Shown one piece after another: positions 1 through 6,726 of a stretch of DNA of 35,495 nt; position 1 is the stretch's first letter, and every line of letters starts with the position of its first letter. The notes under the pieces were generated by a model. That model worked only from the letters and a program-made list of their open reading frames with translations, was not told where the DNA came from and searched no databases. Source of the DNA: Verrucomicrobiota bacterium. GTDB lineage: Bacteria; Verrucomicrobiota; Verrucomicrobiia; Opitutales; Opitutaceae. The translations under genes were made by a program, and so were the position numbers. The stretch lies in the NCBI GenBank assembly GCA_025352985.1, contig JANXRL010000161.1:1-35495 (forward strand), read 5' to 3'.

Positions 1-471
1 CAGACCTTTGGCGTCGGCCGCGGTGGCGGGAACGATGACTTTAACACCGGGGTGGTTGGCGAGGACGTTTTCCGGGGTGTGGGAGTGGGTGGCACCGACG
101 TTGGTGCCACCGTTGGCGGGGCCGCGGATAACGATGGGGCAGTTGATGAGGCCGCCGGACATGTAGCGGACGTTGGCGGCGTTGTTCAGGATCTGGTCGA
201 AGGCGACCGAGTAGAAGGACCAGAACATGAGCTCCATCACAGGACGGATGCCGAGCATGGAGGCGCCGACGCCCATGCCGATGAAGCCGGCTTCGGAGAT
301 GGGGGTGTCCACGATGCGCTTGGGGCCGAATTTTTCGAGGAGGCCTTCGGAGACTTTGTAGGCGCCGTGGAAATTGGCGACTTCCTCGCCGAGGAGGACG
401 ACGTTTTCATCGCGAGTGAGTTCTTCGGAGAGGGCGGCGCGGATAGCTTCGCGGTAGGTGAGAACAGCCAT
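1..471 (-). CDS. pdhB: Pyruvate dehydrogenase E1 component, beta subunit (partial, 3' end outside window)
   Basis: This is the N-terminal 157 residues of the E1 beta chain, which with E1 alpha forms the thiamine-diphosphate-dependent pyruvate decarboxylase of the cytoplasmic pyruvate dehydrogenase complex. I translated the minus strand from the ATG at 471. It opens MAVLTYREAIRAALSEEL and contains LLGEEVANFHGAYKVSEGL, a DTPISEAGFIGMGVGASM segment and RGPANGGTNVGATHSH, all typical of the transketolase-like pyrimidine-binding domain of E1 beta. The family is usually about 325 residues, so roughly half is missing off the left edge. It lies 51 bases downstream of pdhA on the same strand, so the two are probably co-transcribed; E2 and E3 genes would be expected further left but cannot be seen. 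No Shine-Dalgarno sequence precedes the start. The 2-oxoisovalerate dehydrogenase beta subunit is a close relative and the main alternative. Confidence 0.93.
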   Translation of the reverse strand, partial: MAVLTYREAIRAALSEELTRDENVVLLGEEVANFHGAYKVSEGLLEKFGPKRIVDTPISEAGFIGMGVGASMLGIRPVMELMFWSFYSVAFDQILNNAANVRYMSGGLINCPIVIRGPANGGTNVGATHSHTPENVLANHPGVKVIVPATAADAKGL

Positions 472-481
472 GGAAATTTAC

Positions 482-509
482 GATTTCAGATTTGTGATTT
501 TAGATTGCT
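482..509. repeat. Four-unit heptanucleotide tandem repeat in the pdhA-pdhB spacer
   Basis: Four consecutive 7-base units, GATTTCA, GATTTGT, GATTTTA and GATTGCT, share a GATT(T) core with a strict period of seven. They fill much of the 51-base gap between the pdhA stop and the pdhB start, in locally AT-rich DNA. In pdh mRNA orientation the core reads AAATC. No function is evident; it may be a short dispersed repeat of this genome. Confidence 0.6.
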
Positions 510-522
510 TGGGGCGCGGGGC

Positions 523-1626
523 TTAGTCGAAGAAGAGGCGTCCTTTAGAGGCGCGCTTGTCGGGATTGTCGGTCTCCCAGTAAACGTCTTTCTGGATGTC
601 TTCGGGGGTGGGGTAGGGGCTGGCCTCCGCGAAATCGGCGGCAAGATCGGCCTCGGCTTTCGCCTCGATGTCGATCTGCTCGACAATGGCTTCTGTGAGG
701 ACAGCTTCGGTAATCAGTTTTTGTTGGAAGACTTGGATCGGATCCTTGGTGCGGCGGTATTCCTCGATCTCGTCTTTGGTGCGATAGGTGTTGTCCGGGT
801 CGGCGACCGAGTGGCCACGGTAGCGGAAAGTGTCGATTTCGACGACGGCGGGTTTTGACTCCTCGCGAGCGAGCTTGAGAAACTTGTCCATGGTGGCGCG
901 GACTTCGTAGAGGTCGTGACCGAAGCAGGTGCCCCAATTCATGCCGTAGGCTACGGCACGTTGGGCAAGGCCGGGGCCGGCGGAGGAGCGCTCTTGGCTC
1001 GTCCCCATGGAGTAGCCGTTGTTTTCGATGACAAATATGACGGGGAGATTCCAGAGGGCGGCGAGATTGTAGGCTTCATGCACGGCACCTTGGTTGACCG
1101 CACCATCGCCCATGAACGCCATCGCGGCGCCTTTGAGCCCCTTATATTTAAGAGCGTAGGCGAGACCGGTGCCGAGTGGGATCTGGCCGCCGACGATGCC
1201 GTGGCCACCCCAGTAGTTAAGTGAAGGGGCAAAGTAGTGCATGGAGCCTCCCTTGCCCTTGGAACAGCCGGTGATCTTGCCGTAGAGTTCGGCCATCAGT
1301 TGCTTGGTATCCATGCCGACCGCCATAGCGTGCCCGTGGTCGCGATACGCGGTGATGACGTGGTCGTTGGCTCCCATCAAAGAGCAGCAGCCGACGGCGA
1401 CGGCTTCCTGACCGATATAAAGATGGAGAAAACCGCCGATTTTCTTGGACTGATAAGCGCGGAGACTGCGCTCCTCGAAACGGCGGATGCGCACCATCTT
1501 CCGGTAAAGCTCGATCTTCTCGGATTTTGCTAGGTTGGCATTGATCGGGGCCTGTTCGGAGACGCCGCAGTCGGACGTGGAAGAGTCATCCTTTTTATCG
1601 ATGGTGGTGGTGTCTTTTTTGCTCAC
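523..1626 (-). CDS. pdhA: Pyruvate dehydrogenase E1 component, alpha subunit
   Basis: The product (367 residues) is the thiamine-diphosphate-binding chain of E1, which decarboxylates pyruvate and passes the acetyl group to the lipoyl arm of E2. The ThDP motif is clear: GDGAVNQG at residues 173-180 and ENNGYSMGTS from 201. Also present are AYRDHGHAMAVG around 93-104, GKGGSMH at 124-130 and the conserved FRYRGHSVADPD loop near 265-277. The length matches the heterotetrameric E1 family, with a polar N-terminal extension of about 30 residues before the conserved LYRKMVRIRRFEE. The start is GTG at 1626, with no Shine-Dalgarno sequence. pdhB follows 51 bases downstream. The branched-chain 2-oxoacid dehydrogenase alpha subunit is the nearest alternative, but GGSMHYFAPSLNYWGGHGIVG is more typical of pyruvate-specific E1. 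Confidence 0.95.
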   Translation of the reverse strand: MSKKDTTTIDKKDDSSTSDCGVSEQAPINANLAKSEKIELYRKMVRIRRFEERSLRAYQSKKIGGFLHLYIGQEAVAVGCCSLMGANDHVITAYRDHGHAMAVGMDTKQLMAELYGKITGCSKGKGGSMHYFAPSLNYWGGHGIVGGQIPLGTGLAYALKYKGLKGAAMAFMGDGAVNQGAVHEAYNLAALWNLPVIFVIENNGYSMGTSQERSSAGPGLAQRAVAYGMNWGTCFGHDLYEVRATMDKFLKLAREESKPAVVEIDTFRYRGHSVADPDNTYRTKDEIEEYRRTKDPIQVFQQKLITEAVLTEAIVEQIDIEAKAEADLAADFAEASPYPTPEDIQKDVYWETDNPDKRASKGRLFFD

Positions 1627-1711
1627 AGGAAGTGCGTTTTGAATGTTAAAAAGAGAAGTCTTCGTCAGATGGTTAAGAAATCAAGTGTTTACTCGACGGC
1701 TGCGGCGACGG

Positions 1712-2215
1712 TTAGACGGGTGTGATTTGTTCGACTTCCACGATCAGCGGTTTTCCTGGAGTGCAGTCCGCGCGCAGGGCGACGAACCGGTCGTTATACT
1801 GGTCGTAAATCGGCCAGAGTGCGGTTCGGTCTGTTTCCGGCAACGGCAGACTCTCGATGGCGGGACGGGCAAAAAAACCGAACCGTCCCTCTTGCATTTC
1901 AGGCGGCAGAGCGGGAATTGACCGGCGGCACTTGAATAGAAAAAGCAGCCAATGGGATTCTCCTTCGTAGGATTTTTCCGCTATCATGGCGAAGAGATGA
2001 AGGTCGGAAGGGGTGATGGTAAGACCGGTTTCCTCACGGGTTTCACGGGCTGCGCATTCGAACGGGGATTCACCGATAGAGGTTTCCAGCTTGCCTCCGA
2101 TAGGACTCCACGAGCCGAGATTGGGGGGCTTGGCTCGGAGAAGAAGGAGTTGTTCGCCACTGTCATTTTCAATGAATACAAGCACGGCGATTTTGTAAGA
2201 GGTGGATGAATGCAT
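1712..2215 (-). CDS. Nudix hydrolase
   Basis: This 167-residue protein has one Nudix domain, the fold that hydrolyses nucleoside diphosphates linked to another moiety. The Nudix box is seen as GGKLETSIGESPFECAARE followed by TREETGL. The catalytic REXXEE core is intact, but the loop between GGKLE and GES carries two more residues than the usual GX5EX7REUXEEXGU spacing. The N-terminal strand (KIAVLVFIENDSGEQLLLLRA) and the proline-flanked SWSPIGGK are typical of the family. The substrate cannot be told from sequence; dihydroneopterin triphosphate, 8-oxo-dGTP and ADP-ribose type activities are all possible. It is on the same strand as pdhA, 85 bases upstream of it, and divergent from the exported-protein gene at 2313. 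No Shine-Dalgarno sequence is visible. Confidence 0.88.
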   Translation of the reverse strand: MHSSTSYKIAVLVFIENDSGEQLLLLRAKPPNLGSWSPIGGKLETSIGESPFECAARETREETGLTITPSDLHLFAMIAEKSYEGESHWLLFLFKCRRSIPALPPEMQEGRFGFFARPAIESLPLPETDRTALWPIYDQYNDRFVALRADCTPGKPLIVEVEQITPV

Positions 2216-2253
2216 CGGGGAATCGAACTGGATGAAAAATATTACGAAGCAAG

Positions 2254-2274
2254 AGGCGTTTTAGCGTGACGCCT
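2254..2274. promoter_or_regulatory. Inverted repeat between divergent genes
   Basis: AGGCGT at 2254-2259 and its exact complement ACGCCT at 2269-2274 flank a 9-base spacer. The element sits in the short divergent intergenic region between the Nudix gene and the gene at 2313. It could be an operator or a small leader hairpin; no clear -35/-10 pair is visible around it. Confidence 0.25.
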
Positions 2275-2312
2275 AAGCGGAGATGCCCAATGGTTTTGAA
2301 GTTATCCCCCGT

Positions 2313-2930
2313 ATGAACCCCTCCCCTTGTCGTTCTATCCTGTCGTGGTGCGCGTTTGTCTTTGCGTCTGCACTGCCCATCTTTTCAGAAACTGCGACTC
2401 CAGCCGAAGTCGAGGTCACTGCAATCAAGTTCAACCCCATTCATCAGTCCAACAGCCAGTCAGTCTGGTATGAAAGCGATATTGAGCTCACGGCCAAGCC
2501 AGCGCCCGAAAACGGCAGGTTCACCGGCCGCGTCAAGGTCACGTTGAATGTCGGCATTGAGGCATCGTTGCCGGGCGGCAAGAAACAGATAAATATCTAT
2601 CGCGCCTCTGCTGAGTTGATCGCTCTCGAAGCAGGCAAGAGCAACGTGCGCTTTTATCTTCCCCCCGAGATCGTCAAGCGGGACATGGTAAGGGAGGTTA
2701 AGTATTATTTTGTCGAGCTGGGCGTTGGTGGCAAACCCATTCCCCCGACCAAGACCAGCGTGTCGTTCGCGACGCTGGGCGGTCCGGCGGTGCTGGAAAG
2801 TTTCCGCACAAAAGTAGCGTCTGACGCAGCTGCTAACGATGGCATTATGCTTCCTCAATACCTCACGCCATACATGTTTGATTCATCTCGTCCCACGCCT
2901 TCCTTTGTGCGGATGGAAAATACCCATTGA
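2313..2930 (+). CDS. Small exported protein of the pilus-like cassette (position of Amuc_1102)
   Basis: I place the start at the ATG at 2313 (205 residues) because it puts a signal-peptide-like segment at the N-terminus: SWCAFVFASALPIFSETA, followed by a polar mature region. An in-frame ATG at 2283 would add ten residues before it. The mature part is rich in alternating beta-strand-like stretches (VEVTAIKFNPIH, SVWYESDIELTAKP, GRVKVTLNVGIEA, VKYYFVELGVGG), consistent with a beta-sandwich, and has no membrane segment after the signal. It is the first gene of a same-strand block whose following members are PilM-, Amuc_1100-, Amuc_1099- and secretin-like. In Akkermansia muciniphila the equivalent position holds Amuc_1102, described as an exported Ig-like-fold protein. 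Assignment rests on position and general features; the biochemical role is unknown. Confidence 0.65.
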   Translation: MNPSPCRSILSWCAFVFASALPIFSETATPAEVEVTAIKFNPIHQSNSQSVWYESDIELTAKPAPENGRFTGRVKVTLNVGIEASLPGGKKQINIYRASAELIALEAGKSNVRFYLPPEIVKRDMVREVKYYFVELGVGGKPIPPTKTSVSFATLGGPAVLESFRTKVASDAAANDGIMLPQYLTPYMFDSSRPTPSFVRMENTH

Positions 2931-2932
2931 AC

Positions 2933-2953
2933 AGGCTGAATAAAATTCAGCTT
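2933..2953 (+). terminator. Intercistronic hairpin without a U-tract
   Basis: GCTGAAT (2935-2941) and ATTCAGC (2945-2951) form a perfect 7-bp stem around an AAA loop, extendable by two weaker pairs. It starts three bases after the stop codon of the exported-protein gene and ends before the PilM-like gene. The 3' side is TTGCACG, not a U-run, so it is more likely an RNA-stability or attenuation hairpin than a full terminator. Confidence 0.4.
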
Positions 2954-2994
2954 GCACGTGCCGAGTTGTTCTGAAATCGACTCATTTTTACCCT

Positions 2995-4713
2995 ATGTCT
3001 TCTTCTCGCGTCCTTGCTGTTGACAGTGGCGCCGGCCATGTTGCTTGCGGCGTATTCACGTCTTCTAAATCCGGTCGTCTTGTCTTGGAGCAATTCGATC
3101 TTGAATCGTTCAATCCAGACGCCGCGATCGAGTCGCAATGGACTGAAATGGTTTCCCATTCGTTGGCAGCGGTCACAAAGCGCGCCAGCCTTTCCGGTGC
3201 GGCTGTGTTGTGTGTGCCGGGGCACCAGACACTCACGAAGTTCGTCAAGACTCCCGCTGTCGAAAAATCGAAACGCGATAAAGTAATACATTTTGAAGCC
3301 CAGCAAAATATACCTTATCAGCTAAATGAGGTTGTTTGGGACCACCTCGCTGTCAGCGACGATGGCCTAGACCTTGAAGTAATGCTGGCTGCGGTGAAGT
3401 TGGATGTGATGGAGGAACTATGCGCTGCCATAAATGAGGGGGGCGTGTCCGTTAAGTCAGTCTCGCCCTCGGCTCTCACTCTCTATCGTTCCTTTAAGTA
3501 TAATTATCCTGAGGTTTCCGACGGCGTTTTGGTCGTTAGTATCGGAGCTCGTTCAACCAATTTACTGTTTATCGACAAAAACCGATTTTTTGTGCGAACC
3601 ATCGCGCAGGCGGGTAATAGTGTCACCCAAGCTATTTCCGATGAGATCAAGCAGGATTTCGTGCAGGTCGAATCCCTGAAAGTCCAAGTATTGTCTGGGC
3701 AAAGCGACTTGCCCGAGGCATCTCCAGCTCGCGCCACCGTGCTCAATGCTGCCCATGCGTTTGTGGCCCGGCTTCATCTCGAAATCACCCGTTCCACTGT
3801 AAATTACCGCCGTCAAAGCGGTGCCGAACAGCCTGTCTGCGTTTATGTTACCGGGGGTGGTGCGCTCATTCCCGAACTTATCCCGACATTAGGTGAGAAA
3901 CTCAAAATACGTGTCGAGCGATTTGATGCCCTGCGCAACGTGGATGTAGCTGCCGGTGCCGAGAGTGCCCGCGAGCATGCCGCCGTGTTGGCCGATCTAG
4001 TGGGTTTGGCTACCCGCCTTTCAAATAAAAGCGAACCCGCGTTTACCCTGCTTCCCCCCGCCTTGGTTAAAGGCATAGTCTTCGCAAAGCAGCAGCCCTT
4101 TTACGTGGGTGCAGCCGCTTTGGTGGCGGTTGCCCTGGTTCTACCTATGTGGAGCATCAATCAGCGCGCCGAGATTGCCGCCCTCCAAATCAAAACGATC
4201 GAAGCGCAGATGCAGCCTCTTCGGCAGCTCAAGGAAGTGAATGTGGCTAATCTCGACAAAATTGAGACGACCAAAAAAGAAGTCGTTGCGATACAAAGTC
4301 TCTTTGAGTCGAAATCCAACTGGATCAATTTTTTGACTGATCTCCAAGAGCGTCTCGTAAAGGTTGAGGACGTATGGTTGGAAAAACTGCAAGTCCTGCG
4401 CCCTACCGCAACAGAGTCTACGACCGCATCCACCGCTTCCGCCGGAGTTTTTGGCGGTGTGCCTGCCGGTCAGGGGGCCGCTCCGGTCGCAACCCCCGTT
4501 TTGCGTCTTAACGTAAGCGGACGCCTGCTCGATAAAAACAACCCGGTTTCCAAGGTGAGCCAGGATTCATATAACCGTGTTAAATCTCTGCTGGCCAGTT
4601 TCGCTGACGACAAGTTTATCGCGTCAGTCGAGAAAGAAAATTTTAACCCCAACCAGCCCGGTATTCTCAGTTTCGACTTCATCCTTGTGGTCGATTCCAA
4701 AAAACCGCTCTGA
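2995..4713 (+). CDS. PilM-like actin-fold ATPase fused to a PilN-like membrane segment (position of Amuc_1101)
   Basis: The 572-residue product looks like two pilus-assembly proteins joined. Residues about 5-345 form a PilM/FtsA-type actin-like ATPase: LAVDSGAGHVACGVF near the N-terminus (phosphate-1), LVVSIGARSTNLLFID near 180-195 (phosphate-2) and VYVTGGGALIPELI near 283-296 (adenosine motif). After a linker comes FTLLPP (from residue 350), resembling the PilN N-terminal NLLP motif that docks onto PilM. A single membrane segment follows (FYVGAAALVAVALVLPMW, about 369-386), then a charged coiled-coil-like stretch to about 450 and a periplasmic domain with an Ala/Thr/Gly-rich low-complexity patch. 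In Pseudomonas and Thermus type IV pilus systems PilM and PilN are separate proteins. The cassette lacks a separate PilN, which supports the fusion. Predicted location is the inner membrane, with the ATPase domain in the cytoplasm. No Shine-Dalgarno sequence is present. Confidence 0.85.
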   Translation: MSSSRVLAVDSGAGHVACGVFTSSKSGRLVLEQFDLESFNPDAAIESQWTEMVSHSLAAVTKRASLSGAAVLCVPGHQTLTKFVKTPAVEKSKRDKVIHFEAQQNIPYQLNEVVWDHLAVSDDGLDLEVMLAAVKLDVMEELCAAINEGGVSVKSVSPSALTLYRSFKYNYPEVSDGVLVVSIGARSTNLLFIDKNRFFVRTIAQAGNSVTQAISDEIKQDFVQVESLKVQVLSGQSDLPEASPARATVLNAAHAFVARLHLEITRSTVNYRRQSGAEQPVCVYVTGGGALIPELIPTLGEKLKIRVERFDALRNVDVAAGAESAREHAAVLADLVGLATRLSNKSEPAFTLLPPALVKGIVFAKQQPFYVGAAALVAVALVLPMWSINQRAEIAALQIKTIEAQMQPLRQLKEVNVANLDKIETTKKEVVAIQSLFESKSNWINFLTDLQERLVKVEDVWLEKLQVLRPTATESTTASTASAGVFGGVPAGQGAAPVATPVLRLNVSGRLLDKNNPVSKVSQDSYNRVKSLLASFADDKFIASVEKENFNPNQPGILSFDFILVVDSKKPL

Positions 4714-4726
4714 CCCCTGACTCTCC

Positions 4727-5737
4727 ATGGCCAGTTTTAAGTCCAATCCCATTTTTTGTTCCGCTCTTATAGTCATAGGGGTGGTCGTTGCCGGCGAGGG
4801 CTGGTGCATTTTTGAACGCAGTAGGGCGGTGCAAAAAAACCAAAAAATTCTCGTGCAAAAGCGCCGGGAACTCGCGGCTCTGCAAGAGGTGAATCCTTTT
4901 CCCAGTGAAGCAAATAAGGCGGCGGTCGAGGCGGATCTCGCTCGGACGCAGACCGCGCTTGCCACCATGCGCGAGGAACTCAAGGGCCGCGGACCCACTG
5001 CCGGTCAGCTCCGCAGCGCCAAAGTGCCGGCCGAGCCCACCGACGTGTTTTTCGACCTCGCCAATTTTGTTGAGAAGAATCGCGACAATGCGAAGCAGTT
5101 CGGAGTGAAAATAAAAGCCGACGAGCGTTTTGGCTTTTCTGCCTATTCCAGCGCAGGACCTGATCGTGAGTTGATCCCTCAGGTTTTCCGCCAGCGTCAA
5201 ATCGCCCAATACCTTATCGAAGCCCTTTTCAACGCACATCCCCGCGAACTATTTTCCCTCCAGCGCGAACGTCCCCGAACGAACGCGGAGATGGTTGCCA
5301 TCGCCTCCGGTCAACCCTTGCCCGTGACTGTCGGCGAGCCACGCTTGTCATCGGCGGACACCGATTTGTTTGAAATAGATTCACGTATTTCAGCGCGGGT
5401 GCCGGGTTTTGTTACAGCTACGGCTTTCCGCCTCACGTTTATCGGTGAGACGGAGTCCCTCCGCACCCTGCTCAACAAGCTGGCGACTTTTGAACTACCC
5501 TTGGTGGTGCGCAGCGTCGAAGTTGAACCGTCTGCAGGGACGACGTCGGTCGCTGAATCTGGCACCACGAATTCCCTGAGCACCATTTTTGGCAACACAT
5601 CCAGTGGCGTTGCAACCCCTGCGGGGCCGACAAAGCCAAAGCCTCTTGTAGCTAAAGTGCTTTCTAAATTCACCGTGACCATCGAGCTGATAGATCTCGT
5701 GTCCACCACCTCCACTGCAGCCACCCCGACTTCCTGA
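4727..5737 (+). CDS. PilO-like single-pass membrane protein (position of Amuc_1100)
   Basis: This 336-residue protein starts 13 bases after the PilM-like gene. A short cytoplasmic N-terminus is followed by one membrane segment (IFCSALIVIGVVVAGEGWCIF, about residues 9-29) and a long charged coiled-coil-like region rich in Lys/Glu/Gln to about residue 90. The rest is a soluble periplasmic part. That layout, short N-tail, transmembrane helix, coiled coil and mixed alpha/beta domain, is the layout of PilN/PilO and GspL/GspM proteins. In Akkermansia muciniphila the same gene position encodes Amuc_1100, about 317 residues, known for signalling through host TLR2 and reported to resemble such assembly-platform proteins. 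Homology is inferred from order, size and topology; no host-interaction role should be assumed here. It ends in a Thr/Ser-rich tail. The next gene begins one base after its stop, so translation may be coupled. Confidence 0.75.
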   Translation: MASFKSNPIFCSALIVIGVVVAGEGWCIFERSRAVQKNQKILVQKRRELAALQEVNPFPSEANKAAVEADLARTQTALATMREELKGRGPTAGQLRSAKVPAEPTDVFFDLANFVEKNRDNAKQFGVKIKADERFGFSAYSSAGPDRELIPQVFRQRQIAQYLIEALFNAHPRELFSLQRERPRTNAEMVAIASGQPLPVTVGEPRLSSADTDLFEIDSRISARVPGFVTATAFRLTFIGETESLRTLLNKLATFELPLVVRSVEVEPSAGTTSVAESGTTNSLSTIFGNTSSGVATPAGPTKPKPLVAKVLSKFTVTIELIDLVSTTSTAATPTS

Positions 5738-5738
5738 C

Positions 5739-6665
5739 ATGGCCGCCCAATCTCAAGAAAAAATCATCTTTGGTGCAGCCTTGCTGGCTTTGCTGGCGGC
5801 GGGAGCGTGGACGTTTTTACAGCTGCCCAAATTGGCGGCTCTACGCAAAGTTTCCTCATCCAGCACCGTCCAGGCGGCCTATGTGCCCGTAGGGCTCGAT
5901 GCCTCCAATGTTAGCACCAGCATTTGGCCAACCGCTCCTGCGCAGACGCGCGGGGCCGAATGGATTTACGACGTATTCACCCCTCCCGAGATTTACTACA
6001 ACGAGGCAACCAAGGAATTTAGCGTAACCCCGCCAACGACTCTCGTAGTTGAGAAGCCGGTGGAAATTCCGTTCGGACTTGAGCTTATTGAAATCAAGCA
6101 GGATGTTTTCCGCCTTCAACTTGTCGGCTACGTCGGCAATGTCGGTTCCTATCTAGGCACTTTCGAGAACACGGTGACCGGGGACACCTTCCTCGCTAAA
6201 GCCGGTAAAAAAGTTCCAACACTCGGGCTGACCGTGCGCGCGTTTGAGGTGAAGCGTAATTTGGTGCCCGCCAAGGACAGCATGCCGATCTACGAAACCA
6301 TAGCAACCGCCGTGGTGGTTGACGACAAGACCGGCGCCGAAATCATGCTGACCAACAAACAGCGCCTTATCAAGGGTTCGCCTATCGCCGTCCTCAAGGC
6401 GACCGGGAGCGACAAGTTGTTCGAACAAAAAGCGCAAACGTCATTCTCGGTCGGTGATGTCAATTACAGCGTAGGCGTCGTCGCGGCCGATCCTGCGGCG
6501 GTCGAGGTCACCAAGACCGCTCCGAGTTTGAAGTCGCCTGAGACCAAAACCCTGACCCTAAGCCAGCCTGTCGCGGCGCCCGCGGCTCCTGCGGCCGATG
6601 CATCCAAGCCCGATCAATCGGCGGCTGCGGCTCCGGTGGTTTTCCCTCCGATGTCAGCTCCTTAA
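5739..6665 (+). CDS. Membrane-anchored periplasmic protein of the pilus-like cassette (position of Amuc_1099, PilP-like role)
   Basis: The product has 308 residues. An N-terminal membrane anchor (IIFGAALLALLAAGAWTFL, about 9-27) precedes a periplasmic region. Its middle part contains beta-rich motifs such as FGLELIEIKQDVFRLQLVGY and GDTFLAKAGKKVPTLGL, which resemble the small beta-sandwich of inner-membrane-to-secretin connector proteins (PilP/GspC HR-type). The C-terminal 60 residues are an Ala/Pro-rich, probably unstructured tail. The gene begins one base after the stop of the Amuc_1100-like gene and precedes the secretin gene by 61 bases, the usual place for PilP next to PilQ. I did not see a lipobox, so it is anchored by a helix, unlike lipoprotein PilP. 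The connector role is inference from position and topology. Confidence 0.65.
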   Translation: MAAQSQEKIIFGAALLALLAAGAWTFLQLPKLAALRKVSSSSTVQAAYVPVGLDASNVSTSIWPTAPAQTRGAEWIYDVFTPPEIYYNEATKEFSVTPPTTLVVEKPVEIPFGLELIEIKQDVFRLQLVGYVGNVGSYLGTFENTVTGDTFLAKAGKKVPTLGLTVRAFEVKRNLVPAKDSMPIYETIATAVVVDDKTGAEIMLTNKQRLIKGSPIAVLKATGSDKLFEQKAQTSFSVGDVNYSVGVVAADPAAVEVTKTAPSLKSPETKTLTLSQPVAAPAAPAADASKPDQSAAAAPVVFPPMSAP

Positions 6666-6726
6666 AAACGTCATTTTACCATCGCATCTCCTCTTTTCCA
6701 ATCTACATCTACAGAGCATCCCCTAA

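Noticed and set aside
52-858. A 268-codon plus-strand open frame over the pdhB start and pdhA end
   Set aside because: It crosses the pdhA-pdhB spacer on the opposite strand and gives a Gly/Asp/Val-rich translation with no homology signal; both minus-strand genes are clear.
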